Source: Clostridiales bacterium
GTDB lineage: Bacteria > Bacillota > Clostridia > Christensenellales > Aristaeellaceae
Assembly (NCBI GenBank): GCA_015056145.1
Contig: SVGY01000019.1
Location: 1 to 48,734, forward strand
Length of the DNA: 48,734 nucleotides
Direction of reading: 5' to 3'
Positions 27,263 to 36,056 of this stretch are shown piece by piece. The translations under genes and the position numbers were made by a program. The notes under the pieces are model-generated. The model searched no databases, was not told the origin of the DNA, and was given only the letters and a program-made list of their open reading frames with translations. Position 1 is the first letter of the stretch. The number at the start of each line of letters is the position of its first letter.

Positions 27263-28744
27263 TTATTTGTGATACAGCTTGTGGCTCTGATACCTGGGGT
27301 CGCAGGTCACATTGAGCCTGAGACGCTTGAAGATATTTGCATCCACCGCAGGGAGGATGACCGTGGAATGCACCTCGCAGCCGCTAAGCAGGGGCAGCTG
27401 GCGCATTGCCAGCGAGGCCACTTCGTTGGTGGCGGCGCAAATGGAAAGAGCCACCAGCACCTCGTCGCTGTGCAGACGGGGATTATGATTGCCAAGATAA
27501 TCGCATTTCAGGGAACGAAGGGGCTCGATCACCGTGGGAGAAATCAGCTTGATACCTTTGGGAATGCCGGCCAGCACCTTCAGGGCGTTGAGCAGCACTG
27601 CTGCAGAGGGGCCCAGCAGACTGGAGGTTTTACCGGTTACTACGGTGCCATCCGGCAATTCGATGGCGAGGGCGGGTGCATCGGTTTCCTCAGCACGTTT
27701 CTGAGCAGCGGCAATCACCGGCCGGATTTCGGAAGTGATGCCCAGTTTCTGCTGGATCACTTTCAGCTTGTCCACCTCTACCTGTGAGGCATGCCCCTGC
27801 ACCACGGCGCAGCGGGCTGCATAGTAACGGCGCAGGATCTCCTGCCGGGCGGCGTTGCAACACACATCATCATCCACGATGCAGTTGCCCACCATGTTCA
27901 CACCCATATCCGTGGGGGATTTATAGGGAGAATCGCCGTAAATGCTTTCAAACAGGGCGTTGAGTACAGGGAAAATCTCCACATCACGATTGTAATTGAC
28001 GGCCGTTTCCCCATAGGCTTCCAAATGGAAAGGATCGATCATGTTTACATCGTCCAGATCCACAGTGGCAGCTTCGTAAGCCAGGTTGACAGGATGCTTA
28101 AGGGGCAGGTTCCAGATGGGGAAGGTTTCAAACTTGGCATAACCGGAACGCACACCACGCTGGTTTTCCTGATAGAGCTGGCTGAGGCAGACGGCCATCT
28201 TTCCGCTGCCAGGGCCGGGAGCAGTAACCAGCACCAGGGGACGGCTGGTTTCTACATATTCGTTTTTGCCAAAGCCGTTTTCGGAAACGATCTCCTCCAC
28301 ATTGTAGGGATAACCCTCAATGGGAAAATGGCGGAACACCTTTACGCCCAGGCTTTCCAGGCGATTTTTAAAAGCGGCGGCGGAATGCTGCTCCCGCCAG
28401 CAGGTCATGACCACGCTGCCCACATACAGACCGATACCCCGGAAAGCATCGATGAGACGAAGCACCTCTGCATCATAGGTGATGCCCAGGTCGCCACGGA
28501 CTTTGCTCTTTTCGATATCATCGGCGTTGATGGCAATAACCAGCTCCGCCTGATCCTTCAGGGTAAGGAGCATGGAAACCTTGCTGTCCGGTTTGAAGCC
28601 AGGCAGTACACGGGAGGCGTGAAAATCGTCAAAGAGCTTGCCGCCAAATTCCAGATACAGTTTGCCGCCAAACTGGTCAATCCTCTGCCGGATCATCTCC
28701 GACTGCATAGCCGTGTACTTATCGTGGTCAAATCCGATGCGCAT
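27263..28744 (-). CDS. DUF1846-family protein
   Basis: 493 aa from the ATG at 28744, preceded by GGGAGGGG; the frame extends eight codons further without a ribosome site. The sequence (MRIGFDHDKYTAMQ start, KLYLEFGGKL, PGPGSGK near 190) matches my memory of the DUF1846 family, common in Clostridia and Streptococcus and of unknown function. The PGPGSGKMAV stretch resembles a P-loop. No signal peptide or membrane helix. It has its own good promoter and appears monocistronic. Confidence 0.85.
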   Translation of the reverse strand: MRIGFDHDKYTAMQSEMIRQRIDQFGGKLYLEFGGKLFDDFHASRVLPGFKPDSKVSMLLTLKDQAELVIAINADDIEKSKVRGDLGITYDAEVLRLIDAFRGIGLYVGSVVMTCWREQHSAAAFKNRLESLGVKVFRHFPIEGYPYNVEEIVSENGFGKNEYVETSRPLVLVTAPGPGSGKMAVCLSQLYQENQRGVRSGYAKFETFPIWNLPLKHPVNLAYEAATVDLDDVNMIDPFHLEAYGETAVNYNRDVEIFPVLNALFESIYGDSPYKSPTDMGVNMVGNCIVDDDVCCNAARQEILRRYYAARCAVVQGHASQVEVDKLKVIQQKLGITSEIRPVIAAAQKRAEETDAPALAIELPDGTVVTGKTSSLLGPSAAVLLNALKVLAGIPKGIKLISPTVIEPLRSLKCDYLGNHNPRLHSDEVLVALSICAATNEVASLAMRQLPLLSGCEVHSTVILPAVDANIFKRLRLNVTCDPRYQSHKLYHK

Positions 28745-28776
28745 GGTGTTCCCCTCCCAAAAAAACAATACAGTCT

Positions 28777-28805
28777 ATCTTAGCACGCTATTTTTTTCAA
28801 AACAA
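28777..28805 (-). promoter_or_regulatory. Promoter of the DUF1846 gene
   Basis: Minus-strand TTGTTT (28800-28805), 17-base spacer, TAAGAT (28777-28782), with TGC immediately before the -10 (extended -10). It sits about 35 bases before the ATG. Confidence 0.65.
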
Positions 28806-28807
28806 GA

Positions 28808-28845
28808 GGAAACGGAAAGAAAAAACTGCATTCTTTCCGTTTTTC
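28808..28845 (-). terminator. Terminator hairpin after the nitroreductase gene
   Basis: AACGGAAAGAA (28811-28821) pairs with TTCTTTCCGTT (28831-28841). A T-run follows on the plus strand and a weaker pyrimidine tract on the minus strand, so it can act in either direction. It separates the nitroreductase from the DUF1846 promoter. Confidence 0.55.
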
Positions 28846-28890
28846 TGCATGGATAAAATTATATATTTACAGAAGCTTTTCCTGCCAGGA

Positions 28891-29418
28891 TCACTTGCGG
28901 TAGCCGTTGAACCAGGCCCGTTCCTCAAAGGGCATTTTCTGTACATAGGAGCCTTCTTCGGCGGCATATCCCACGGGCAGGTAACACACAAGATCGATGT
29001 TTTCCGGCACACCAAGCAAATCGGCCATTTTGCGACCAATACAATCTGTATCCGTCACATAGCCCTCCACCCAGCAGCTTTCCAAACCAAGCCCCTGAAT
29101 GGCCAGCAGAGCGTTTTGGATTGCTGCGGAATAGTCCTGCACGAAGAAGGTACGGTTTTTGTAAGCGATCTTCTTCTCGCTGAGGATGCACACGGCGGCA
29201 GGCGCCGAGGCAAAATTGGGCTTGCCCAGCATATCGCCCAGCTGCTTCATAAGCTCTGGGTCATCCACGGCGATAACGCTGGTAGTCTGCTTGTTGCACC
29301 CGGAGGGAGCAGCCAGCGCTGCCTCCATAATCAGGCGCAGATCTTCCCGGCTCACGGGCTTTTGCTGATACATTCCGCGGTAACTTCTGCGGGACTTGAT
29401 TACATCAAACAGTTCCAT
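28891..29418 (-). CDS. Nitroreductase-family flavoprotein
   Basis: 175 aa. The N-terminus (FDVIKSRRSYRGM, then AALAAPSGCNKQ) has the FMN-binding R-R-S-x-R and AP-S-x-x-N-x-Q motifs of the nitroreductase fold. Such enzymes reduce nitroaromatics, quinones or flavins with NAD(P)H as cytoplasmic homodimers; the substrate is unknown. AAGGAG lies nine bases before the ATG. The gene has its own promoter overlapped by a long palindrome, which suggests induction through a repressor. Confidence 0.9.
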   Translation of the reverse strand: MELFDVIKSRRSYRGMYQQKPVSREDLRLIMEAALAAPSGCNKQTTSVIAVDDPELMKQLGDMLGKPNFASAPAAVCILSEKKIAYKNRTFFVQDYSAAIQNALLAIQGLGLESCWVEGYVTDTDCIGRKMADLLGVPENIDLVCYLPVGYAAEEGSYVQKMPFEERAWFNGYRK

Positions 29419-29440
29419 TCCGGCACGCTCCTTAATGCTT

Positions 29441-29461
29441 ACAAGCGCAAATTGCGTTTGT
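29441..29461. promoter_or_regulatory. 21-bp palindrome, candidate operator of the nitroreductase gene
   Basis: ACAAGCGCAA-A-TTGCGTTTGT is a near-perfect dyad (9 of 10 base pairs) just downstream of the minus-strand -10 box. The size and place fit a MarR/HxlR- or TetR-type repressor site. No regulator gene adjoins it. Confidence 0.5.
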
Positions 29462-29462
29462 T

Positions 29463-29492
29463 ATCCTAAAAAAACATTTTATCAAATTTCAA
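29463..29492 (-). promoter_or_regulatory. Promoter of the nitroreductase gene
   Basis: Minus-strand TTGAAA (29487-29492), 18-base spacer, TAGGAT (29463-29468). The palindrome at 29441-29461 begins right after the -10 box. Confidence 0.5.
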
Positions 29493-29571
29493 AGGGATGC
29501 GCAAGACGGTATCTGCCACCTTCGGCCATGACAATTGAACCCTTCGGGTGATGTTTTCAGACAGACTTCCA

Positions 29572-29599
29572 TTGCGCTTTTTTCTAAGGGCTGTAGAAT
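29572..29599 (+). promoter_or_regulatory. Promoter of the small zinc-ribbon/membrane gene group
   Basis: TTGCGC (29572-29577), 16-base spacer, TAGAAT (29594-29599), about 30 bases before the ATG at 29630. Confidence 0.4.
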
Positions 29600-29629
29600 A
29601 AAATCATCCACCAGAAAGGAGTTTTTCTC

Positions 29630-29857
29630 ATGCTTTGCCCCTATTGCGAAAAAGAGATGCAGCCCGGAACAATTACTGGCGACGCCCGCAGCGGCATACG
29701 TTTTCAGCCGGAGGGAGTGAAATATACCCTCGGCGACACGCTGTGCGGCATTGGCAAGCTGGAAGCGGCACAATTCAAATGGGTGAGATTCTATATTCCC
29801 TCCCATTACTGCAGCCATTGCCGGAAAATGATCATCGAAACAGGGGTCGCCAAATAA
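29630..29857 (+). CDS. Small zinc-ribbon protein
   Basis: 75 aa. C3-x2-C6 at the start and a second C-x2-C (YCSHC) near the end would bind one zinc ion. The middle (FQPEGVKYTLGD) is a short beta segment. Resembles small Bacillota proteins of the DUF6487 kind; function unknown. AAAGGAG precedes the ATG. It is followed at short distance by two small membrane-protein genes on the same strand. Confidence 0.75.
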   Translation: MLCPYCEKEMQPGTITGDARSGIRFQPEGVKYTLGDTLCGIGKLEAAQFKWVRFYIPSHYCSHCRKMIIETGVAK

Positions 29858-29905
29858 GCCAGTCCCATGCGGGATTAAGCAAAACCGACGAAAGAAGGAA
29901 TCTAC

Positions 29906-30214
29906 ATGGATCTTCTTTTTGAAATCATTCTCGAACTGCTATCGGAAGGGGTTTCCGAAGCGAGCCGCAGCAGCAAAGTTCCAAAGCCCCTGCGCTATGC
30001 TTGCATTGTGCTGATCATTCTGTTTTTCTCTGCCACCATCGGGCTGATTCTGTTTTGCGGTATCAGCCTGCTGAAAGAGAATACGCTGGGCGGAATCTTC
30101 TTTATTGCGCTGGGGCTTGTGATGATGGTTATGAGCATATGCAAATTCAGGAAAGTCTATCTGAGCAGGCAATCCGAACGGGCAAATTTGCCCTGTGATC
30201 CCGAGAAGGACTGA
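29906..30214 (+). CDS. Small membrane protein, two helices
   Basis: 102 aa. An amphipathic N-terminus (about 1-25) is followed by two hydrophobic helices at about 29-53 and 59-79 and a polar C-terminus. AAGAAGGA precedes the ATG. No family recognised. Gap of 48 bases to the zinc-ribbon gene and 33 to the next gene, so probably one transcript. Confidence 0.65.
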   Translation: MDLLFEIILELLSEGVSEASRSSKVPKPLRYACIVLIILFFSATIGLILFCGISLLKENTLGGIFFIALGLVMMVMSICKFRKVYLSRQSERANLPCDPEKD

Positions 30215-30247
30215 TCATGGTGTCATCCAGTAAAAGGAGGAAGACAA

Positions 30248-30730
30248 ATGGTTCTCATCATTCTGGAAGGAATCTTCATGTGCTTTCTTTTGCTGATTGT
30301 GTGTACAATCGGCATTGCCAACGGCCCCGTGGGTCTGGTGGTATTTTATGAACCGGATGTTCAGAAACGGGTAGTGGAATTGGGATACACTACCGAAAAA
30401 AAGATACGCAGGCGGACAGTGCTGGTAGCCCTCGCCCTGTTTTTACCCGCATTTATTCTGCCGCCAACGATGGTTTACACTATCAACGGTGCGTCGGGCT
30501 TTTGGGAAGGCTTCGGGCAGATGACTGCCATTCTTTTGATTCAGGGCCTCTTTGACAGATTTTTCATCGACTGGTACTGGGTGGGCCGCACGAAAGCCTG
30601 GATCATTCCCGGTACGGAAGACCTGATGCCCTATATTCCGGTGAAAACCCAGATCGTAAAATGGCTGGGCACGCTGGTGGGCTATCCGCTGATTGCAGCC
30701 ATCTCCGCAGGAATTGTGAGTTTATTTTAA
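30248..30730 (+). CDS. Integral membrane protein of unknown function
   Basis: 160 aa with four hydrophobic segments (about 1-30, 57-78, 85-104 and 138-159). A conserved-looking loop IDWYWVGRTKAWIIPGTED lies between the last two. AAAGGAGG precedes the ATG. No family name can be given. It ends at a bidirectional terminator shared with queA. Confidence 0.7.
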   Translation: MVLIILEGIFMCFLLLIVCTIGIANGPVGLVVFYEPDVQKRVVELGYTTEKKIRRRTVLVALALFLPAFILPPTMVYTINGASGFWEGFGQMTAILLIQGLFDRFFIDWYWVGRTKAWIIPGTEDLMPYIPVKTQIVKWLGTLVGYPLIAAISAGIVSLF

Positions 30731-30738
30731 TTGTAAAA

Positions 30739-30774
30739 GCCCCTCCGCCCTACTATGCGGAGAGGCATTTTTTT
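30739..30774 (+). terminator. Bidirectional intrinsic terminator between the membrane-protein gene and queA
   Basis: GCCCCTCCGC and GCGGAGAGGC form a 10-bp stem with one mismatch, followed by seven T on the plus strand; a run of A upstream gives a T-run on the minus strand. It lies between convergent genes. Confidence 0.85.
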
Positions 30775-30783
30775 GTCAGAATC

Positions 30784-31809
30784 TCAAAGGATCAGCATGG
30801 CATCGCCAAAGCTGAAGAAACGATAACGCTCCCTCACGGCTTCTTCGTATACCCGCAGCGCCTCTTCCCGACCCGTCAGCGCCGATACCAGCATCAGCAG
30901 CGTGCTCTGGGGCAGGTGGAAATTGGTCACCAGCGCATCCACCGCATGGAACGTGTAGCCGGGCATGATGAAGATGCCTGTATCGCCATTCTCGGCCCGG
31001 ACGATGCAGTCCTCGCCGGTGACGGTTTCCAGGGTGCGCACGCTGGTGGTGCCGATGCAGATGCACCTTCCCCCATTGGCCCTGACCCGGTTGATGGCGT
31101 CGGCAGCTTCCCGGGTCACTTCGTAATGCTCCACATGCATGTGGTGCTTGCTCACATCATCCTCTTTTACAGGCCGGAATGTGCCAAGGCCCACATGCAG
31201 CAGCACGGGGATGATCTCCACCCCCATGGCCTGAATCCTGTCCATCAGCTCCGGGGTGAAGTGCAGGCCTGCGGTAGGGGCTGCGGCGCTGCCCTCTTCC
31301 TTGGCATACACGGTCTGATAGCGTTCACGATCCTGCAGTTTTTCATGAATGTAAGGCGGAAGGGGCATCTGGCCCAACTTGTCCAGCAACTCCTCAAAAA
31401 CGCCCTCATAATGGAAACGCACCAGCCGTGCGCCTTCCGGGGCGTGATCCACAATCTCTGCCCGGAGGAGCCCATCGCCAAAGGAACAGAACGTGCCGGG
31501 TTGAAGCCGCCTGCCGGGCCTCACCAGCGCCTCCCAGAGATCCTTCTCCAGCCGTTTCAGCAAAAGAATCTCAACGGGCACATGGGTTTCCTCTTTCTCA
31601 CCAAGAAGGCGGGCAGGAATGACGCGGGTGTTGTTGATGACCAGCGCATCCCCCTTGCGCAGAAAAGAGGGCAGATCGTAAAAATGCAGATGCCGGATTG
31701 ATTTATCGCTGCGATCGTACACCAGGAGACGGCTGTGATCCCGGGGCTCCACAGGAGTCTGGGCGATGAGTTCTTCCGGCAGATGGTAATTGAAATCAGA
31801 GGTTTTCAT
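30784..31809 (-). CDS. queA: S-adenosylmethionine:tRNA ribosyltransferase-isomerase
   Basis: 341 aa, typical QueA length. It transfers the ribosyl part of S-adenosylmethionine to preQ1 in tRNA to make epoxyqueuosine. Family motifs include the start [25 protein letters not shown] (about 57-67) and a PTAGLHFT active-site motif near 225. Its start overlaps the stop of the TfoX-like gene by the ATGA arrangement, so translation is coupled. Last gene of the ruvB to queA minus-strand cluster; linkage of queA to ruvAB is common in bacteria. Confidence 0.95.
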   Translation of the reverse strand: MKTSDFNYHLPEELIAQTPVEPRDHSRLLVYDRSDKSIRHLHFYDLPSFLRKGDALVINNTRVIPARLLGEKEETHVPVEILLLKRLEKDLWEALVRPGRRLQPGTFCSFGDGLLRAEIVDHAPEGARLVRFHYEGVFEELLDKLGQMPLPPYIHEKLQDRERYQTVYAKEEGSAAAPTAGLHFTPELMDRIQAMGVEIIPVLLHVGLGTFRPVKEDDVSKHHMHVEHYEVTREAADAINRVRANGGRCICIGTTSVRTLETVTGEDCIVRAENGDTGIFIMPGYTFHAVDALVTNFHLPQSTLLMLVSALTGREEALRVYEEAVRERYRFFSFGDAMLIL

Positions 31810-32135
31810 TGGAGCTTCGTCCTTTTCTTTTTGGGTTTTGGAAGGGGCAATTCATCAAACATGGCATTCACCATAGCTTGCAGGGTTTCACGATCGTCCA
31901 GCACGGTGCAACAAAGCATATTTTTGCCGCCGGGATAGGGCGGCAAATCCTCCGCACCGGGCATGGCAGCCCTGGCAGCCGGGGTGTCCTTTACAAGGAA
32001 GCCCGCTTCATATATGCCGCCAAAAATCTTTTCCTGATAGTAAAACACATAGCCGCCCATCATGGCCCGGCTGGTTACGCCAGGCAACCCCCGCAGCTGA
32101 TCGTGAACATAAGCGGCAAGTTCTTTTGCGGACAT
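31806..32135 (-). CDS. TfoX N-terminal-domain protein
   Basis: 109 aa. The sequence [14 protein letters not shown] followed by F-G-G-I-Y fits the TfoX N-terminal fold, seen in the competence regulator TfoX/Sxy of gamma-proteobacteria but widespread as stand-alone small proteins of unknown role. A basic tail (KPKKKRTK) follows. AAAGGAG precedes the ATG. It overlaps queA by 4 bases and follows the acetyltransferase gene by 11. Confidence 0.82.
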   Translation of the reverse strand: MSAKELAAYVHDQLRGLPGVTSRAMMGGYVFYYQEKIFGGIYEAGFLVKDTPAARAAMPGAEDLPPYPGGKNMLCCTVLDDRETLQAMVNAMFDELPLPKPKKKRTKLQ

Positions 32136-32146
32136 GCTTTTCTCCT

Positions 32147-32695
32147 TTACACAGGGCGGATCATCAGGTATTCGTTGAGCAGCGTTCCATCCTCAAGACG
32201 GATGCCGTTGGGATGGCAGCCCACAATGCGGAAACCCATCTTCTCGTAAAGAGCACGGGCACGGCTGTTGCCTTCGATGAATTCCAGCTCCATCTGCAAA
32301 ACGCCTTCACGATTCTCTGCCACAGCGATCATCTCCCGGAACATGGCGCTGCCGATGCCCAGGTTCCAGAATTTTCTGGTAAGCCCGATGGCAACGCTGC
32401 ACCGGTGGGAGGTTTTCACCTTGCCATTGAACATGAGATGGCAGTTGCCGGCCACTTCGCCATCCACTTCGCACATGATCATCATATCAAAGGGAGATTC
32501 GTTGAGCCGCTGAAAGAAAGCTGCTTCTTTCTCCGGGGTCATGGTAACCTCCTGGGGCGTGCGAAGGATAAAAGGTGTCTCGGCGGCGGTCTGCCTGAGC
32601 CACTCCACCGTGGGGGCGGCATCGGCCTCGCAGGGAGCCCGCAGTATGGCGGTGCGGCCATCCTTGAGGACGATGGTTTTTGTTTCAAAGATCAT
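32147..32695 (-). CDS. GNAT-family N-acetyltransferase
   Basis: 182 aa from the ATG at 32695, preceded by AAAGGAGAG; an upstream in-frame ATG lacks such a site. The acetyl-CoA pyrophosphate-binding loop reads RKFWNLGIGSAM (R/Q-x-x-G-x-G/A type) and the C-terminal N-x-x-A-x-x-x-Y-x-x-x-G-F element is present (NSRARALYEKMGF). Substrate unknown. Co-transcribed between the methyltransferase and TfoX-like genes. Confidence 0.88.
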   Translation of the reverse strand: MIFETKTIVLKDGRTAILRAPCEADAAPTVEWLRQTAAETPFILRTPQEVTMTPEKEAAFFQRLNESPFDMMIMCEVDGEVAGNCHLMFNGKVKTSHRCSVAIGLTRKFWNLGIGSAMFREMIAVAENREGVLQMELEFIEGNSRARALYEKMGFRIVGCHPNGIRLEDGTLLNEYLMIRPV

Positions 32696-32733
32696 AACGA
32701 TTCTCTCCTTTATTTGCGGATGGTACCGGCAAA

Positions 32734-33531
32734 TCACAGTTTGCGGGCCAGCTGCAGGTCGATGGTATCATAGATGGTAAAAAGCCCGCCATGTTCATTG
32801 ATGGCATCCCGGATGGCGGCGAAGAACTCCCTGCGGACGGATTCCTCCAGGGCGATGTGATCGGAATAAGTACCCAGAAGCTGGACATATTCCTCGGCAG
32901 TGAAGGTACGGGTGCGATGATACAGCGCCCAGCGGATATCTGCAAACCCATACTTTTCGGCAATCATCGCACGGTTTTTGGCAGCCTCGGCACTATATTC
33001 CGCAGGTGCACCTATGCCCCTTTTGTGGAACGGGGTATAGAAGCGGTCATAGCATGCCTGAATGGCATCGGTCAGCTGGAGCCTTTCCTTGTCCGGATAA
33101 GGGTGATTGGCAAACCTTGCAAAGGCGCCTCCCTTTTTCAGAAGACTGTATGCCTTGGCGTATCCCTGCTCCTCCGGAACCCAATGAAAAGCGGAAGCAG
33201 AATAGATCAGATCAAAGTGATTTTCCGGCAGGGGAACGTCTTCAAACTTGCCCTGAACAATCTGAAAATCCGGGTATTCTTTGAATTTATCCCGGCAGAG
33301 AGCGCAGAAGTTTTTTCCCGGCTCGATGGCCGTCAACTGGCAGCCGGTTTCAAGGACAGGTAATGTTGCCTGTCCCCCACCGATACCGACTTCCAGTGCG
33401 TGGCTGCCTTTCCCGATGGGCAGATAATCAAAAAGAGTCTGATACAGTTCGTCCACATAGCCGGGACGGAACTTTTCGTAGGCGGCGGCAGCGGTATCAA
33501 AAGTCCAGCCAAGGCCTTGAATAACTGGCAT
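32734..33531 (-). CDS. Class I SAM-dependent methyltransferase
   Basis: 265 aa from the ATG at 33531 after AGGGAGG. Motif I ALEVGIGGGQAT (about 46-57) binds S-adenosylmethionine; an acidic strand end TAIEPGK and a post-motif FDLIYSASAFHW fit the UbiE/BioC-like group. Substrate unknown. The longer open frame upstream overlaps ruvB and is not used. Gap of 19 bases to ruvB. Confidence 0.85.
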   Translation of the reverse strand: MPVIQGLGWTFDTAAAAYEKFRPGYVDELYQTLFDYLPIGKGSHALEVGIGGGQATLPVLETGCQLTAIEPGKNFCALCRDKFKEYPDFQIVQGKFEDVPLPENHFDLIYSASAFHWVPEEQGYAKAYSLLKKGGAFARFANHPYPDKERLQLTDAIQACYDRFYTPFHKRGIGAPAEYSAEAAKNRAMIAEKYGFADIRWALYHRTRTFTAEEYVQLLGTYSDHIALEESVRREFFAAIRDAINEHGGLFTIYDTIDLQLARKL

Positions 33532-33550
33532 AGTACGCCTCCCTGCCTGT

Positions 33551-34582
33551 TTACAAATCCATGCGCTGCTGCACGGCTCCTGCATCTGCCGGCGCCTCCA
33601 CGCCCATATGGCGGTAGGCATTAGGGGTCAGCACACGGCCCCGGGGCGTACGCATCATAAAGCCCAGCTGCATCAGATAGGGTTCGTAAACGTCCTCAAT
33701 GGTGGTGGCATCCTCGCCGGTCATGGCGCTGAGGGTATCCAGACCCACGGGACCGCCTGCGAATTTCTCGATCATGGTTCTGAGCATGGTTCGGTCGGTC
33801 TTGTCCAGGCCCAGCGCATCCACGCCCTGCATATCCAGCGCCTGACGGGCCACATCGCAGGTGATCACCCCGCCGGCACGGGTCTGGGCATAGTCCCTGA
33901 CACGGCGTAGCATACGGTTGGCAATACGGGGTGTGCCACGGCTGCGACGGGCGATTTCCAGAATGCCTTCTTCTTCGGCTTCCACATTGAGAATCCCGGC
34001 GCTGCGGCGGATGATACTGCCCAGTTCCTCCGGGGTGTACATTTCCAGCCGGAAAAGAATGCCGAAACGATCCCGAAGGGGGGCCGAAAGCAAACCGGCA
34101 CGGGTAGTTGCACCCACCAGCGTAAAATGGGGCAGATCCAAACGGATACTGCGGGCAGTGGGCCCTTTGCCGATCATAATATCCAGCGCATAGTCCTCCA
34201 TGGCGGGGTAGAGCACTTCCTCCACAGAGCGGCTGAGGCGGTGGATTTCGTCGATAAAGAGCACATCGCCATCTGCCAGATTGGTAAGAATACTGGCAAG
34301 GTCACCCGGGCGCTCGATGGCAGGGCCACTGGTGATGCGTATGTTCTGGCCCATCTCCGAAGCGATGATCCCTGCAAGGGTGGTTTTGCCAAGGCCAGGC
34401 GGGCCATAGAGCAGGATGTGATCCAGCGATTCACGGCGTTTCAGCGCCGCCTCAATGGAAATATGCAGGTTTTGCTTCACGCTTTCCTGCCCCACATAAT
34501 CCCGGAGCGTTTTCGGGCGAAGGCTCTGTTCCTGCTCGTCGTCTCCTTCACGGAAACCCGTGGTTACAATACGGTCGTCCAT
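33551..34582 (-). CDS. ruvB: Holliday junction branch-migration helicase RuvB
   Basis: 343 aa, usual length. AAA+ ATPase with Walker A GPPGLGKT (60-67), Walker B LFIDEIH (about 106-112), and the C-terminal winged helix that ends [15 protein letters not shown]. It forms the hexameric motor that drives branch migration with RuvA during recombination repair. AAGGAAGG precedes the ATG. 15 bases after ruvA. Confidence 0.97.
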   Translation of the reverse strand: MDDRIVTTGFREGDDEQEQSLRPKTLRDYVGQESVKQNLHISIEAALKRRESLDHILLYGPPGLGKTTLAGIIASEMGQNIRITSGPAIERPGDLASILTNLADGDVLFIDEIHRLSRSVEEVLYPAMEDYALDIMIGKGPTARSIRLDLPHFTLVGATTRAGLLSAPLRDRFGILFRLEMYTPEELGSIIRRSAGILNVEAEEEGILEIARRSRGTPRIANRMLRRVRDYAQTRAGGVITCDVARQALDMQGVDALGLDKTDRTMLRTMIEKFAGGPVGLDTLSAMTGEDATTIEDVYEPYLMQLGFMMRTPRGRVLTPNAYRHMGVEAPADAGAVQQRMDL

Positions 34583-34597
34583 GCTGTTTTTCCTTCC

Positions 34598-35224
34598 TTA
34601 TCCCTGCTGGGCCATGTGCCTGAGGGCAAGTTTGATCATTTCGTCGGTGGTTTCTGCCTTGCCCTTTACGCCTTTAAGGGCGGCGGTGGCTTCCTGGGGC
34701 GAATAGCCCAGGGCCTTCAGTGCCTGCAGCGCTTCGCTGAGGGCATCGGCAGCGGGAGCATCCGCAGTACCGGCAGAGACCGGCATATCCTCAAAACCCA
34801 CACCGGCACTAAGGGCGTCCTGCGTCAGCTTGTCCTTGAGCTCCAGGCTGATGCGCTGGGCGGTCTTCTTGCCCACGCCCGGCGCACGGCTGAGGGCGGC
34901 GGTATCGCCAGTTAAAATAGCCAGCCTGAGTTCGGAAAGAGGCATACTGCCCAGCACGAAAAGAGCGCTCTTGGGGCCGATGCCGCTGACGGACACAAGA
35001 CGCCGGAACATGGCCTTTTCATCGGGATGAAGGAAGCCGTAAAGCTCCATGGCATCCTCACGCACGTTGAGATGTGTATAAAGGCGGCAGCTTTCCCCGG
35101 CGGGGGGCAAAGTGGAAAGGGTACCCACGCTGCACATAAGCCGGTAGCCCACGCCTCCTGCGGTCATCAGAATGACCTCGCTCTCGTTTTTTTCAACCAC
35201 TTTTCCTTCGATCAAAGCGATCAT
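34598..35224 (-). CDS. ruvA: Holliday junction recognition protein RuvA
   Basis: 208 aa. Starts MIALIEGKVV, the OB-fold beginning of RuvA; two helix-hairpin-helix regions (VSGIGPKSAL near 77 and APGVGKKTAQRI near 112) contact junction DNA; the C-terminal domain (about 155-208) that binds RuvB is present (LGYSPQEA). Strong own promoter upstream. The ruvC gene lies 131 bases before it. Confidence 0.96.
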   Translation of the reverse strand: MIALIEGKVVEKNESEVILMTAGGVGYRLMCSVGTLSTLPPAGESCRLYTHLNVREDAMELYGFLHPDEKAMFRRLVSVSGIGPKSALFVLGSMPLSELRLAILTGDTAALSRAPGVGKKTAQRISLELKDKLTQDALSAGVGFEDMPVSAGTADAPAADALSEALQALKALGYSPQEATAALKGVKGKAETTDEMIKLALRHMAQQG

Positions 35225-35293
35225 GCCAAACGCATCCTTTCGCCGGTGGATATGCGGCGTTATTCCTTTTGCCGCAAAGGTTTTTTCAAAAAA

Positions 35294-35322
35294 AGTATAA
35301 TGTATATATCCTGCTTTGTCAA
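35294..35322 (-). promoter_or_regulatory. Promoter of ruvA and downstream cluster
   Basis: Minus-strand TTGACA (35317-35322), 17-base spacer, TATACT (35294-35299). Near-consensus. It lies in the ruvC-ruvA gap and gives ruvAB and the five genes to queA a start independent of ruvC. No SOS (LexA) box was recognised. Confidence 0.75.
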
Positions 35323-35355
35323 ACAGATGTTCGACCTGGCAAAGGAGCGGCTCCG

Positions 35356-35850
35356 TTATTTCATCAGGAACTGCTTTTTTGCCGGGCCTGTGGCTGCGTG
35401 GGTCAATGCAATGGCAATGGCATCCGCAGCGTCGTCCGGTTTGGCGATTTCCTCCATATGCAGAAGCATCTTCACCATGAGCTGCATCTGTTTTTTATCG
35501 GCCTTGCCCCAGCCCACGATAGCCTGCTTCACCTGCATGGGCGTATACTCGTAGAGTTGGTCGGTATAGGCGGCGCAGGCGGCAATGCTCACGCCCCTTG
35601 CAGCGCCTACCGTGAAAGCAGTGGTCACATTTTTTGCAAAGAACAGCTCTTCAAAAGCAATCTCATCAGGCTGATATTTTTGCAATAACGCCTGCATATC
35701 CTCGCCGATCTGCTTAAGCCTTTCCGGCAGGCGCTGGTCGGGCGTGGTCAGGATACATCCGTAATCCACAAGTTTCTGCCGGCCCGGCTGCGCCTCAATC
35801 ACGCCCCAGCCCAGCGTGGCCAGGCCCGGGTCAATGCCAAGAACGATCAT
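35356..35850 (-). CDS. ruvC: Holliday junction resolvase RuvC
   Basis: 164 aa from the ATG at 35850 after GGAGGGG. The four acidic catalytic residues are visible: D7 (GIDPGL), E67 (AFEEL), D140 and D143 (DDAADA). It cuts Holliday junctions bound by RuvAB. A strong hairpin lies 22 bases before its start codon. The open frame upstream of 35850 runs through this hairpin and into the tRNA-Leu gene and is not coding. Confidence 0.96.
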   Translation of the reverse strand: MIVLGIDPGLATLGWGVIEAQPGRQKLVDYGCILTTPDQRLPERLKQIGEDMQALLQKYQPDEIAFEELFFAKNVTTAFTVGAARGVSIAACAAYTDQLYEYTPMQVKQAIVGWGKADKKQMQLMVKMLLHMEEIAKPDDAADAIAIALTHAATGPAKKQFLMK

Positions 35851-35871
35851 GTGATTCCCCTCCATGCAAAA

Positions 35872-35909
35872 AGAAGGATTTCCCTGAAAAAAACGCAGGA
35901 AATCCTTCT
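35872..35909 (-). other. Hairpin in the ruvC leader
   Basis: AGAAGGATTTCCCTG and CAGGAAATCCTTCT form a 14-bp stem with one bulged base. Read on the minus strand it is followed by TTTT and then the ruvC Shine-Dalgarno region, so it resembles an intrinsic terminator or attenuator placed before the gene. Confidence 0.5.
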
Positions 35910-35910
35910 C

Positions 35911-35939
35911 AGGATAGCAGAAACAGCCCGAAATAGCAA
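35911..35939 (-). promoter_or_regulatory. Candidate ruvC promoter
   Basis: Minus-strand TTGCTA (35934-35939), 17-base spacer, TATCCT (35911-35916). The predicted start of transcription falls at the edge of the hairpin at 35872-35909, so only part of that hairpin may be transcribed. Confidence 0.4.
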
Positions 35940-36007
35940 GCTTTCCCTGCGTTATTTGCCTCCGCTTCCCCCTCAAAAACCGCAGAAAAAAACTTCTAAA
36001 CTTTTGC

Positions 36008-36036
36008 TTGACATAACAGGAAATCTCTTGTATAAT
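36008..36036 (+). promoter_or_regulatory. Perfect consensus sigma-A promoter of tRNA-Leu
   Basis: TTGACA (36008-36013), 17-base spacer, TATAAT (36031-36036), matching consensus at all twelve positions. The predicted start lies about 14 bases before the tRNA. Confidence 0.92.
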
Positions 36037-36056
36037 TTTTGACGTTGCCAAGACAT

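Noticed and set aside
26596..29469. Plus-strand frames opposite the Nudix, DUF1846 and nitroreductase genes
   Set aside because: Shadows of clear minus-strand genes with known motifs.
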